Assembly (NCBI GenBank): GCA_030704615.1
Contig: CM060731.1
Span: forward strand, 9,920,001-9,984,000
DNA: 64,000 nt
DNA from: Takakia lepidozioides
Lineage: Eukaryota > Streptophyta > Takakiopsida > Takakiales > Takakiaceae
Reading direction: 5' to 3'
This document shows, piece after piece, positions 11,644-22,700 of the stretch (position 1 is the stretch's first letter; each line of letters opens with the position of its first letter). The translations under genes were made by a program, and so were the position numbers. The notes below the pieces were generated by a model that was not told the origin of the DNA, made no database searches, and saw nothing but the letters and a program-made list of their open reading frames with translations.

Positions 11644-13335
11644 CTTCCAGTATGGTAAATCCCATAGGCAGCTGCACCTTTTGATACCATGAACCTTGGC
11701 TGGATGAACTTCAGCATCAAGAAAAACACGGGGGTCAAGGTCATAACCTTCAGCCTCAACACCTGCGGCCTCTTGTTCAACCGGTGTGAACGGATGTGGC
11801 TTCGCACGCATCTCCACCTGTCCATTGAAGTGTATGCGGTTCCTACGGTATGGATGGGCCTGAGGGAGGAATCTGCGGTGACCTTGGTAGACACTTTTGC
11901 CCAGAACTTTTGAGTGTCTTGCATCTACATGAGGACTGCATACTGGACACCCTTTGTAGCCTTTTGTGACACATCCTGCAAGTAGGCCATAAGCAGGATA
12001 ATCGTGGATGCTCCACAGTAGTATGGCGCGTAGTATGAAGGTTCTCTCACCAACAGGTTTGCATATGTCATATGCCTGAACCCCCCTCCACAAAACAAGT
12101 AACTCCTCCATCAGTGGTGCTAAGTACACATCTATGTGCTCACTTGTAACTGACTGCTTTCCTGGAATCAAGAGAGTAAGCATGACAAAGAACTTATTTG
12201 TAGTGAGCCAGGGAGGTAGGTTGTATACCAGCATCAACATTGGCCATGTTGACCAGCAATTGTTCTTATCACCAAACGGGTTGACTCCATTGAAAAAAAA
12301 ACCAAGCCTTACATTGCGAGGCTCTGCTGCAAAGTCGGGCCAAGTAGCATCAATGTGTTTCCAAGCCTTTGAATCAGCTGCATGGCGCACAAGGCCATCG
12401 TTGCATGCATTCCGACTGTGCCATGTCATTAATTCTGCAATAGAAGAACATATATACATACGCAAAAGGCGTGGTATCAATGGAAAATGGCGAAGCACCT
12501 TAACAGGTACCTTGGATCTCCCCACATTTTTGAATCAGGCGCTTTGACACTTGGGGCAACTCTCTGAAGTTTTCAAGTCCCCCCTAAACAACACACACCC
12601 CTTTGGGCAAGCATCGATCTTCTCATAAGCAAGCCCAAGCTTGCTCACCATGGTCTTTGCATGGTAGAAAGATGTGGGTAGTACGTTTGGTTGTGGCAAC
12701 AAGGTTTTCTGCAGCAAAGAGAACATTTCAACCGCAAAGCCATTTGTAACCCCATGTGTTGCGCATAGATTCATTATAAGCATGGTGGATGCAAGCTTAG
12801 AGGATTTACAGCCTTCATACAAAGGTAGACATGCCTCTTCCAATGAGATGGGATCATCAGTGTGAGAGTCCCCACCCGCAACCGGGTCATGGGCTAAGGA
12901 AGGGATGTTCGTGTCACCAGGAACATCTAGGTCATCTAATTCCACTTCTGCCCCATTTCCAGTTTCAGGTGTGTCTATGATCTGAAAGGTCTCTTCGATC
13001 ATGCGTTGTACCTCAACATTTCTGTCCAATTCTCCCTGTGTCCGAAGATTTGCTAAAGCTACGTCGTCACCAACCACCACGGCCGTGTCTTCCCATTCAT
13101 CGTCAGAAGCATGCCTCCTTGCTCCTCTCCAGGATCTGAACGCAGGGGATCTATGATTGGCCATTAGATGTTTTCTCACTCTCTCTATAGAGACCGGTCG
13201 TCCACCCTTACAATGATTGCAAGGGCATCTTAACTTGTTGAGACCATACTCTCGACACCGCGCAACCTCACGCTGAAAAAGAGCATCGTCGCGCTGTTGT
13301 AATCTCAGCATGGCAACTGTTCTGTCAGGCTCCAT
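11644..13335 (-). pseudogene. CACTA transposase N-terminal and tnp2 domains
   Basis: The start is ATG at 13,335. The first part is a transposase-associated domain with CPCNHCKGG and RKHLMANHRS, followed by an acidic linker. Then comes the tnp2 (Transposase_21) domain with CPKGCVLFRG, CPKCQSA, MTWHSRN, LGFFFNGVNPFGDKN, ILLWSIHDYPAYG and GYKGCPVC. The exon ends in LPYWK followed by a GTA donor at 11,643. The frame is open over about 560 codons except for one TGA near 12,535. The family normally has Arg there (CPKC...R-F/Y), so a CGA-to-TGA change is likely. It is otherwise a well-preserved transposase exon. Confidence 0.9.
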
Positions 13336-13828
13336 GATGCTAAGGAATTCATTTCCTGGTATGAGGGGAAAATCAAGATTAATATACCAAGTCCCTAAAA
13401 AGCAAGAATTTCAACAATCTACTGTACATCTCTACTCATAGAGTTGTAAGGTACCACTTTCTGAGTGGTTGTTTCACACCTCATATTTCAACTTTAGAAC
13501 TACAAAAAGAGTGAGTATGACTCTGACAGTGCAGAAAATGGAAAAAGTTGCCTCTTGTCATCTACAAACCACCTTCTTAGTAATATTCAGAGTGGATTGA
13601 ATCACTACGTGGTGACCTAGCAGACCCTACTTCTAGGTACAAGCTATAGTGCTTTAAGATAGGATGTCTTGAAGGTTGTGAGCAGTAGCCCAGCCCATCA
13701 TATGCATTTGTAGTTAGCACAAAGCTGTTAGCCCGTCTGTTGTCATGTGCTTATATCTACAGCCTCCTCCATCGCTCAATCTGAATGTGCACTTGTAGGG
13801 TTTAGTTAGGCTCAATCTCTTTTCAATT

Positions 13829-14077
13829 TTGTTGAAGGAGAGTGCAGGTTCTATGGCAAAGAGTGAACGCAGCCCAAAACATTTGAACGACGATGGCATT
13901 GGAGGCGATTTGGCAAGAGCACCTGGTTCAGCAGAGAGCGAAAGTGGAGGAGAAGAGGAGTCACTTACCCCAGGAGAATGCGAAGGGATGGTGGAATATG
14001 AACGGTATCGTGCTATCAGGGTAGCTGAAAACAAAGCTTGGTTGTTGGATTGGAGCTCCAAGGGCACTACACTATAA
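13829..14077 (+). CDS. Small acidic open frame inside CACTA right end
   Basis: An 82-codon frame has an acidic Ser/Glu-rich stretch (ESESGGEEESLTPGE) and ends in MVEYERYRAIRVAENKAWL. The last motif resembles the short basic helix before many plant nuclear-protein domains, but I cannot assign a family. It is on the strand opposite to the transposase. It could be a captured host exon or a chance frame. Confidence 0.3.
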   Translation: MLKESAGSMAKSERSPKHLNDDGIGGDLARAPGSAESESGGEEESLTPGECEGMVEYERYRAIRVAENKAWLLDWSSKGTTL

Positions 14078-14522
14078 GTCGAAGTTGTCTCCATGCTCGA
14101 ATACTGTTCATGCGATGATTCCTTCCCTCCTTCATTGCATTGTTCCCTCCTTCCCTGCACTTGCAATGCGATCGCAGCACCTGAGCTGAGAGATGGCCTC
14201 CCCTGTGTTGCTTCCACGCCAGACTTACGTCTGTTTCATGAAAGGTAGTTGATGTCCCAAGAGCCCCTAGAAGACTGCCATGTCAGCAAGATGTAGTGGT
14301 TATGGACACTAGTGTTGTGGTTAATATGTACCCTAATTTGTTTTTAAAAAAAAAACGACGAGTCTACATCCCATCTCCGCCATTGGATGGATGTGGACCG
14401 TCGGATGCAACCCGACACTTGGACAACCTCATGTCTCTCACGCGAGCGTACTAAGTGTGTGTGCTTCGCTTTTTGAGCTTCCTAGGCTTGTGAGGGCGTT
14501 TTGTTGTGAGTGACCCGGGCGA

Positions 14523-14894
14523 TTGTGGGAGAGTAGAGAGAAAGAGAGACCCCCGCGTATTGCCCGCTATGTGTGGAACGGCCCAGTGCAAAGGAGTACT
14601 CGTTTGAGGAAGAGGAGTCCTGTTCACATGGGGGTGGCAGAGAAGGAGTCCAGCGACTTGGAGACCAACCCGGGGGAGGATAGTGGAGCGACTCCCAGTG
14701 CTGACTACTCAGCAGAGAGTGAGAGCACGGACGAGGAGGAAGACCAGAGTGCTGAGAAGATCATCGTTTGCATGACTCCTTCCAAGCGGCCCTTAAGGAC
14801 ATCCACCCCAACCAAGGAGGGTAACAAGCTGGCGGTGGGATCCCTAAGACCCCTTCTGTCTCTGTCTCTATCTCTTTCCCTCTCTCACCCTTAG
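14523..14894 (+). CDS. Hypothetical acidic protein or first exon
   Basis: A frame from ATG 14,523 encodes about 105 credible residues: a basic start (RSTRLRKRSP), then an acidic run (ESESTDEEEDQSAEK) and KRPLRTSTPTKEGNK. It degenerates into a CT-repeat reading (Ser-Leu)n before the stop. A GT donor near 14,834 would end an exon before the CT tract. It is similar in style to the small frame at 13,829, and both may be first exons of lineage-specific nuclear proteins. No function is claimed. Confidence 0.3.
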   Translation: MWESREKERPPRIARYVWNGPVQRSTRLRKRSPVHMGVAEKESSDLETNPGEDSGATPSADYSAESESTDEEEDQSAEKIIVCMTPSKRPLRTSTPTKEGNKLAVGSLRPLLSLSLSLSLSHP

Positions 14895-14914
14895 TTCACA
14901 TGGGGGGTGCTATT

Positions 14915-15060
14915 CTGTGAGCCCGGAGGCGTGAGCCTGTGAGCCCAGGAAACCGTGAGCCCAGCACAGGCTCACGCCACGTCAGCATACATACAGGGCC
15001 TATTTCCGCGGGTGTCACCTATTTCCGCGGTTTGATCAGCCATTTCCCGGGAATGCAGAG
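14915..15060 (+). repeat. GTGAGCC-rich transposon end, left-hand orientation
   Basis: Clustered GTGAGCC motifs (about 14,916-14,975) are followed by GGGCCTATTTCCGCGG, the same order as at 1966 and 53,401. The methyltransferase gene begins about 550 bp inside and points toward this end, the same arrangement as the SWIM gene at 2.4-3.9 kb. No inverted right-hand partner was found before or after the satellite. Confidence 0.55.
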
Positions 15061-15607
15061 TGGATATGTTACATCCATTGTATCCATTGCATCCATGCAG
15101 ACGTTATCAACATACCAAGCCCTCACAAGTTTATGTGGGTACGTCGTGAGGAGGTGCACACTGACATGATCTAAAGCGGAACCCTGCGAAATCTTTTCTT
15201 ACTCACCACCCTTGCGAACATGCCAGGTATGTGCGGGAGCATCATGGATGCTCATTAGATTTGAGAATGCCTCACAGCTCTTTGATGAGGTGGACTTCAC
15301 CGTGATGGATTCACCAACCATTCTTCTAGCAGGAATGGTTTGGAGACCAACGAGCAACCGATGCGAGAATGCTCTACACGAACCAAAGTCGTTTGTTTGT
15401 ATTTGCAATGCACTCAAGTCTGTGAGGTCCAGAGAACACTAAATAGATTGAAGGAACAATCCGGGCAGTCCATGCAACCCCCATCTCCAACAATAGTTTG
15501 TTCCCATTAATGTGCATTCCACGCACACATTGCAAACAGGACAACAAGGACACACAACCATCCTATTTCAAATTTGGCCCCGAATAAAACGAAAAGAAAA
15601 CTTCATA

Positions 15608-18600
15608 TCAAGTGTCACAGTCATCAGAATCAGTCTCGACCTCCTGTGCTATGTCATCCACAAAGATTCTGGCCCCAACACCACGTCTTCTACCACGGCC
15701 GTGGATAGGTGGACTCCGAGTGCCATGAACGGTCATGCTTGTTGCGAGTGCCTCCGCATAGACAGGTAGCACGCAAGACCGAGGAGGACTGGAAAGAAGT
15801 CCAAACAGGTGTGATAGCCCTGGAGGGCAAGTGGAAGCATGCGGACTCCTGCACATGTCGACAAAAACCCATTCAGAACACAATATGCAATACACAAGTC
15901 CAACGAAGAGGATGTCTGCCATGTGAACTTTGCCTCAAGAAGAGTGATTCTCGATATTGAAACAACAATGCAAGCATGCACAGGTTGAACTTACTCACAG
16001 GCAAAGTCGGAGTCCAGCTCCTTGTCGGAAGTCTCCTCTGTATCAATATCAGCGGGACGGGGCTTCGGAAGGACTTGAGAAGTGTGTCCACCCAAACCCA
16101 TAAGGAGGTTGTTGTAAATCTCAGCATCCCCTTCAATCCCAAAGAGATGTCGGGCACTGGCCTTGCAAGCGTGGTACGAAGCACCTGCAGTGGAATAGAA
16201 TGAAGGAAGCAGACATTGAAGACACATATGGAACGGTGGGAAGTACTGAAAGTGCAAGCTCAATCAAACCTCATGAAATCCGAATGTTGAAGAGACGAAC
16301 CTGTGCCCATTGACAAATCCAGAACTCTGGCGTCTGTGTAGGTGCAGCACTCCACAATCGTTTGAATGAAAGCCGGGCTCCTCTCCCTCGCCCCTCTCCA
16401 AGGAACCCCATTCCCCCTTCGCAAGCAGACGTTGCTGTCGACGTAGTTGTGGTGCATGTCATCCGTTGGAGGATCTGTCCTGTCGTCTATGAACTTGCCC
16501 CCATGAGTGATGGCGAACTCCGAAATGCCGGCCGGAGTCGTTGGTGGATGCACTCGGACGAGACAAACAGCTTCAAACAAATGAGTCTGCGAACAACACA
16601 TTCAGAAGGAACTAAGAAGCTTAAAAAATCAGGCCCCTACATATGAGATCGAGCGACCTATACAACTCCATCCGAGAACCACCAAGAAGAGGAAGAAGAA
16701 GGTAAATTTACCATCTCTCCCGGACGATCCCCCTTCGTAAGGTACATGCTGTTCACACAATTCCATGTCTTCAGGACTCTCATGCCCGAGGCTTTCAAAT
16801 AGCTGGCAAGTGCACGGCGACAGCGAACGTCGGCGGACTGTATGAGCACCAAAACACCTGCATCGGACAGGAAAAAATTGCAAAAGGAGAAAACCCACCG
16901 CCAGTAGCGCTCATCAAAAGCATTCCAACCCGGACAAGCACCCGATGGAGGGACATCCGGGACTGCCAACCCATCAGGGATGTCCAAGATTATGAGTTCG
17001 GCTGCATATTGCTTCTCCTTCCCGTTCACCCAGGATTTGGTCATTTTAGCCTGCAAACAAAATTACAATGGAATACTCAAGAGGATTGAAACGATCCATG
17101 CCCACTGCAGAGAAGATGCAAAAGAGAACACGCACCGTGCCGAGGAACTGTACAATCCTCTCCCACACTGGTGATGGCTCGCCCTTGTAATCAGATTTCT
17201 TCGACTCCATCATGGCAAGGAATCCGACGTTGGCCATCTCCAACCTGGTAGGGCGAATGACCCTCGTCGGATGTTCCACTGCATGGTACGGGTCCTTGGG
17301 ATCAACCACCCCCTTGTTCTTTCTCACGGATCCCCTACCATGCGGTGGAGTCTGCTGGACATGCACCACTGGGCCAATATCTGCAACACTTCCCTGCCCT
17401 TGTGCCACCTTCCCTCTACCCCTTCCTTTCCCACAACACCAGCAACATCTTTCCCCTTTGCCTTTCTACCTCTACCCGGGGTATCCTGAGCGGGAGGCTC
17501 CTTCTCTGCAAGAGTCCTCAAATTTCGCTCATGAATGTCGAGGTCGGCTGCTGCGGCAGTGGCTGCAATTCGCTCATTCTCTCTCCTCAAAGACACCTCC
17601 GGAGCTGGGGTCTCAGAAGGAGGGCAATCCAAATACCAACCACAAGAAGATAGATGGTCTGGGCCCCAGTCATGCAAGATCCCAGTAGTAAACATAGTCT
17701 GATTTCCAGCAGGGACAAGCCAGAGGTCCACGAAATCTGGATGTTTGTCCAAACAATTCTCTTCCATGAGAACAAACTTTATGTACCTGCAGGAACAAAG
17801 ACAGCCTCATTATGCAATGCAATTATTGTCTCTCAGTTTTTCCATCACATTCCCCTTAAACTGTATGCGTCACAGTACATTGAAACCACAGGACACCAAG
17901 TAAACTGAACTGCCCAGGGGAGTGCACCTGTAAGGCATCGTTTCCAGGCTTCCTCTCCTTTTTCTTGCTGGTCAAGGTCATGTGTTCGACTGATGCCACC
18001 CTCCTTGCTGAACTCTCTAAAGAAACAAGAGTCACACTGTGGCTCTCCATTTCCTCATGTATGCTTCGAAGGAGACCTTCGGTGCTGTCATAGTGATGCC
18101 ATAGTCAGCCAGCTGAGTATGCAGAACCGACCGTGCCCTTTCTTCCAACTGCAAACAATTCAAATGCAAGAATGAACCCCAAAAATCACTGCGAATGTGA
18201 GAGGCAATGGAAAGAGAAGGACAGGAAAAGAGAAAAGAAAGTGACACAGGAAAGGACAACACACCTGGCTCCAGTAAGTGGCCTTGTGAAGCCATGTGTC
18301 CAGCACATTGTCACTGACTGGAATGACACGCTGGGTCTTCTTCTCTTTCTCCGGCCTGGGGAACATGTGTGTATCCCTAACTGTGGGATCGGAGTTCCAT
18401 ATCTGTAGCCACTTCACCTTCTGTTCTGAAGACACAACGGCAGTAGACAACCTGTGTAACTTCTCCTGGGCCATCTCTGGCTTGCATGGCTTGTTATAAT
18501 GGTTTTTTATCTCCAAGAGAAACTGTGCTCCGAATGATGGGTCGGCAATTCTCAACTGCTTCACAAAAGCACTCATTATAGTCCTTCTTGTAGCGGTCAT

Positions 18601-19690
18601 CTCTTTTTGGATGTGAGTCTCAACCCCCTTTGCTGTCCTTCTCTCATCAGGGGTTGACCTGTAGTATTCCAGTTTGCCACGCTCCCCTGCATCTGCAATG
18701 TCTTGCTGCAAGGGAATGCACGAGAGTTGCATGAACCGAAGGGCAAGGGAAACAACAGAAACAAACATGTGGAAGCAGGACTATGGAAAGGGCAGATGAA
18801 TGAAGATGTATCTCACCGTGTACATGTACTCCATGAAAGCCTCGCGTGTCAACGAGTACCACGTTTCCGATGTCTTGGAGCTTTCGCACTTCTTGTACGT
18901 CTCCGCTGAAGGATGGTCTTGAAGTTGGTCAAGGGCATCTGCCCGATCCTTTGTATCCTATACAGTGTGTGAACCAGACTTGTTTTGACATGCGATGTCT
19001 CCGTTCCTCTGCAGAATGATATCTGAAAGTCAGAATGAAATTCAAGGACTTTAATCAAAGAACCAAGGAACTGCAAGTGGAACAGGTAGAATGAGAAACC
19101 AACCTGTTCACATCATTCATTGCCATCAGAAGACCCATCATGTTCCCCTCACAATCCAGCACCATCGATCGAACAGAGTAATGCCACTCTTCCTCTTGTA
19201 AGTGCAGCCTCCAAATAACAGCCATCCATGCAAGCAATCGGTGGTTCCCATCCCAAACGTGAAACATCTTCCCCGAGAATGCCTGGGTGGAAGGTTTCCT
19301 GGAGAGAAGAAGTTCGAAGGATTCGTTCACCTGTCTCCAAATAGGATCCCAGGAGTCCACGATTGACTCATCCACAAGGAGCTCATTGCCTGTGGAATCC
19401 TTTGTACAAACGTAAAACACTGCGGATCCATCCAAATACCCATGAACAAACTCGGCCTCTAGCTTGAGAATGTCCTTGATGAGGGGTGGTCGAACGACGG
19501 GCATGGAAACCATCCTACACAGGGGAATCTTCAACCTCCCACCCGGGGCAAGCATACTTTGCACCACAAGCTGAGAGTTTACCTTCTGACCCCCCAGCAT
19601 CTCAGCGGCTTTGCTTTCATAGAACTCATCGTCAACATCAACAATGATATCCTCCCCAGTCTCGAAGGGATCCTCCGCCACACTTTGCAT
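15608..19690 (-). pseudogene. ParB-like domain / beta-class DNA N4/N6-methyltransferase fusion, degenerate copy
   Basis: Splice sites give nine exons: 19690-19104, 19008-18817, 18705-18265, 18148-17928, 17786-17136, 17050-16712, 16586-16301, 16184-15999 and 15915-15608, about 1,070 codons. Start: ATG 19,690. Exon 1 has a ParB/sulfiredoxin-like signature, FHVWDGNHRLLAW, then LLMAMNDVNR across the first junction. Exons 6-8 make a PF01555-type methyltransferase: ELIILDIPDG where DPPY/SPPY is expected, then SDAGVLVLI, then GARERSPAFIQTI and VLDLSMGTG, with GASYHACKASARHLFGIEG after the intron. DPPY before the SAM-binding FxGxG motif defines the beta class. ParB-methylase fusions are known in bacteria and phages. 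The middle exons match nothing I know. One-base frameshifts in exons 2, 4 and 5 and the altered catalytic motif suggest this copy is inactive. The last exon, basic then acidic, is less certain. Confidence 0.75.
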
Positions 19691-19780
19691 CTTCTCCTAC
19701 AGGGTTGTCCATTCAAATTGACATAAGAGTGGGCATTAGACGAGGGTGTTTGAGCATGGCAACAGCATCTGTGGTAGAAA

Positions 19781-22700
19781 AGGTGAGCTCAAACAGTGTG
19801 CGTTGACGCACACTGTTTGACGGTCAAGGTAAGTGTTCATTGACCGTAAGTGTTGAAAGAACACTGTTTGAGCTGCCAGATAAGTGTTTATATCATTCCT
19901 CAGAGACATGCCCTATTGGCCCATTCTCAAATGAAAAAGGCAATCATAAGGGTACCTCAAACAGTGCGCCAACGCACACTGTTTGAGCTGCCAGGATATG
20001 ATGATTCAACCAATAATTCAAACCCTATGTGGCCAATTTCAGATGACAGTGCAATGACATGGCAGCTCAACAGTGTGCGTTGACGCACACTGTTTGAGCT
20101 GCCATGCAACTGATGATTGAACCTCCGAACCCGGCCCTGTATTGCCGAATTTCACAGGGAAAAACAAAGACAGGTGTGCCTCAACAGTGTGCGGCAACGC
20201 ACTTGTTTGAGCTGCCAGATAAGTTTTATCGGTCCTCAGAGACATGCCCTATGTGGCCCATTCTCAAATGAAAAAGGCATGATAAGGGTAGCTCAAACAG
20301 TGTGCGCCAACGCACACTGTTTGAGCTGCCAGTGATAGTGATGATTCAACCACTATTCAAACCCTATGTGGCCAATTTTCAGATGACAAGTGCAATGACA
20401 TGGCAGCTCAAACAGTGTGCGTTGACGCACACTATTTGAGCTGCCATGCAACTGATGATTGAACCTCCGAGACCGGCCCTGTATTTGCCGAATTTCCAGG
20501 GGAAAACAAAGACAAGTGTGCTCAAACAGTGTGCGGCAACGCACACTGTTTGAGCTGCAGATAAGTTTCATCTGTCCTCAGAGACATGCCCTATGTGGCC
20601 CATTCTCAAATGAAAAGGCAATGTAAGGTAGCTCAAACAGTGTGCGCCAACGAACACTGTTTGAGCTGCCAGGAAGTGATGATTCAACCACTAATTCAAA
20701 CCCTATGTGGCCAATTTCAGATGACAAGTGCAATGACATGGCAGCTCAAACAGTGGCGTCAACGCACACTGTTTGAGCTGCCATGCAACTGATGATTGAA
20801 CCTCCGAGACCGGCCCTGTATTGCCGAATTTCACAGGGGAAAAACAAAGACAAGGTGTGCTCAAACAGTGGTGCGGCAACGCACACTGTTTGAGCTGCCA
20901 GATAAGTGTTCATCTGTCCTCAGAGACATGCCCTATGTGGCCCATTCTCAAATGAAAAAAGCAATGATAAGGGTAGCTCAAACAGTGTGCGCCAACGCAC
21001 ACTGTTTGAGCTACCAGGATAGTGATGATTCAACCACTAATTCAAACCCTATGTGTCCAATTTTCAGATGACAAGTGCAATGACATGGCAGCTCAAACAG
21101 TGTGCGTTGACGCACACTGTTTGAGCTGCCATGCAACTGATGATTGAACCTCCGAGACCGGCCCTGTATTGCCGAATTTCACAGGGAAAAACAAAGACAA
21201 GGTGTGCTCAAACAGGTGCGGCAACGCACACTGTTTGAGCTGCCAGATAAGTGTTTATCGGTCCTCAGAGACATGCCCTATGTGGCCCATTCTCAAATGA
21301 AAAAGGCAATGATAAGGGTAGCTCAAACAGTGTGCGCCAACGCACACTGTTTGAGCTGCCAGGATAGTGATGATTCAACCACTAATTCAAACCCTATGTG
21401 GCCAATTTTCAGATGACAAGTGCAATGACATGGCAGCTCAAACAGTGTGCGTTGACGCACACTATTTGAGCTGCCATGCAACTGATGATTGAACCTCCAG
21501 ACCGCCCTGTATTGCCGAATTTCACAGGGAAAACCAGAACAAGTTGTGCTCAAACAGTGTGCGGCAACGCACACTGTTTGAGCTGCCAGATAAGTATTCA
21601 TCTGTCCTCAGAGACATGCCCTATGTGGCCCATTCTCAAATGAAAAAGGCAATGATAAGGGTAGCTCAAACAGTGTGCGCCAACGCACACTGTTTGAGCT
21701 GCCAGGATAGTGATGATTCAACACTAATTCAAACCCATGTGGCCAATTTTCAGATGACAGTGCAATGACATGGCAGCTCAAACAGTGCGTCAACGCACAC
21801 TGTTGAGCTGCCATGCAACTGATGATTGAACCTCCGAGACCGGCCCTGTATTGCCGAATTTCACAGGGAAAAACAAAGACAAGGTGTGCTCAAACAGTGT
21901 GCGGCAACGCACACTGTTTGAGCTGCCAGATAAGTGTTCATCGGTCCTCAGAGACATGCCCTATGTGGCCCATTCTCAAATGAAAAGGCAATGATAAGGG
22001 TACCTCAAACAGTGTGCGCCAACGCACACTGTTTGAGCTGCCAGGATAGTGATGATTCAACCACTAATTCAAACCCTATGTGGCCAATTTTCAGATGACA
22101 AGTGCAATGACATGGCAGCTCAACAGTGTGCGTTGACGCACACTGTTTGAGCTGCCATGCAACTGATGATTGAACCTCCGAGACCGGCCCTGTATTGCCG
22201 AATTTCACAGGGGAAAAACAAAGACAAGGTGTGCTCAAACAGTGTGCGGCAACGCACACTGTTTGAGCTGCCAGATAAGTGTTTTATCGGTCCTCAGAGA
22301 CATGCCCTATGTGGCCCATTCTCAAATGAAAAAGGCAATGATAAGGGTAGCTCAAACAGTGTGCGCCAACGCACACTGTTTGAGCTGCCAGGATAGTGAT
22401 GATTCAACCACTAATTCAAACCCTATGTGGCCAATTTTCAGATGACAAGTGCAATGACATGGCAGCTCAAACAGTGTGCGTTGACGCACACTATTTGAGC
22501 TGCCATGCAACTGATGATTGAACCTCCGAGACCGGCCCTGTATTGCCGAATTTCACAGGGGAAAAACAAAGACAAGTTGTGCTCAAACAGTGTGCGGCAA
22601 CGCACACTGTTTGAGCTGCCAGATAAGTATTCATCTGTCCTCAGAGACATGCCCTATGTGGCCCATTCTCAATGAAAAAGGCAATGATAAGGGTAGCTCA

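Larger units (their letters stand above)
9120..14313 (-). mobile_element. CACTA (En/Spm-type) DNA transposon
   Basis: The left end reads CACTAGAAGAAAAACGC, a canonical CACTA terminus, inserted in the gypsy RNase H coding region. Dense AGTGGTT/AACCACT subterminal motifs fill 9130-9720 and recur at 13,450-14,313. The right end is less certain: the best candidate is ...ACACTAGTG ending near 14,313, which restores the outer CTAGTG. The expected 3-bp target duplication (ATT on the left) is not seen on the right, and gypsy sequence does not resume beyond it, so the right boundary may be rearranged. The transposase genes lie on the minus strand. Confidence 0.85.
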
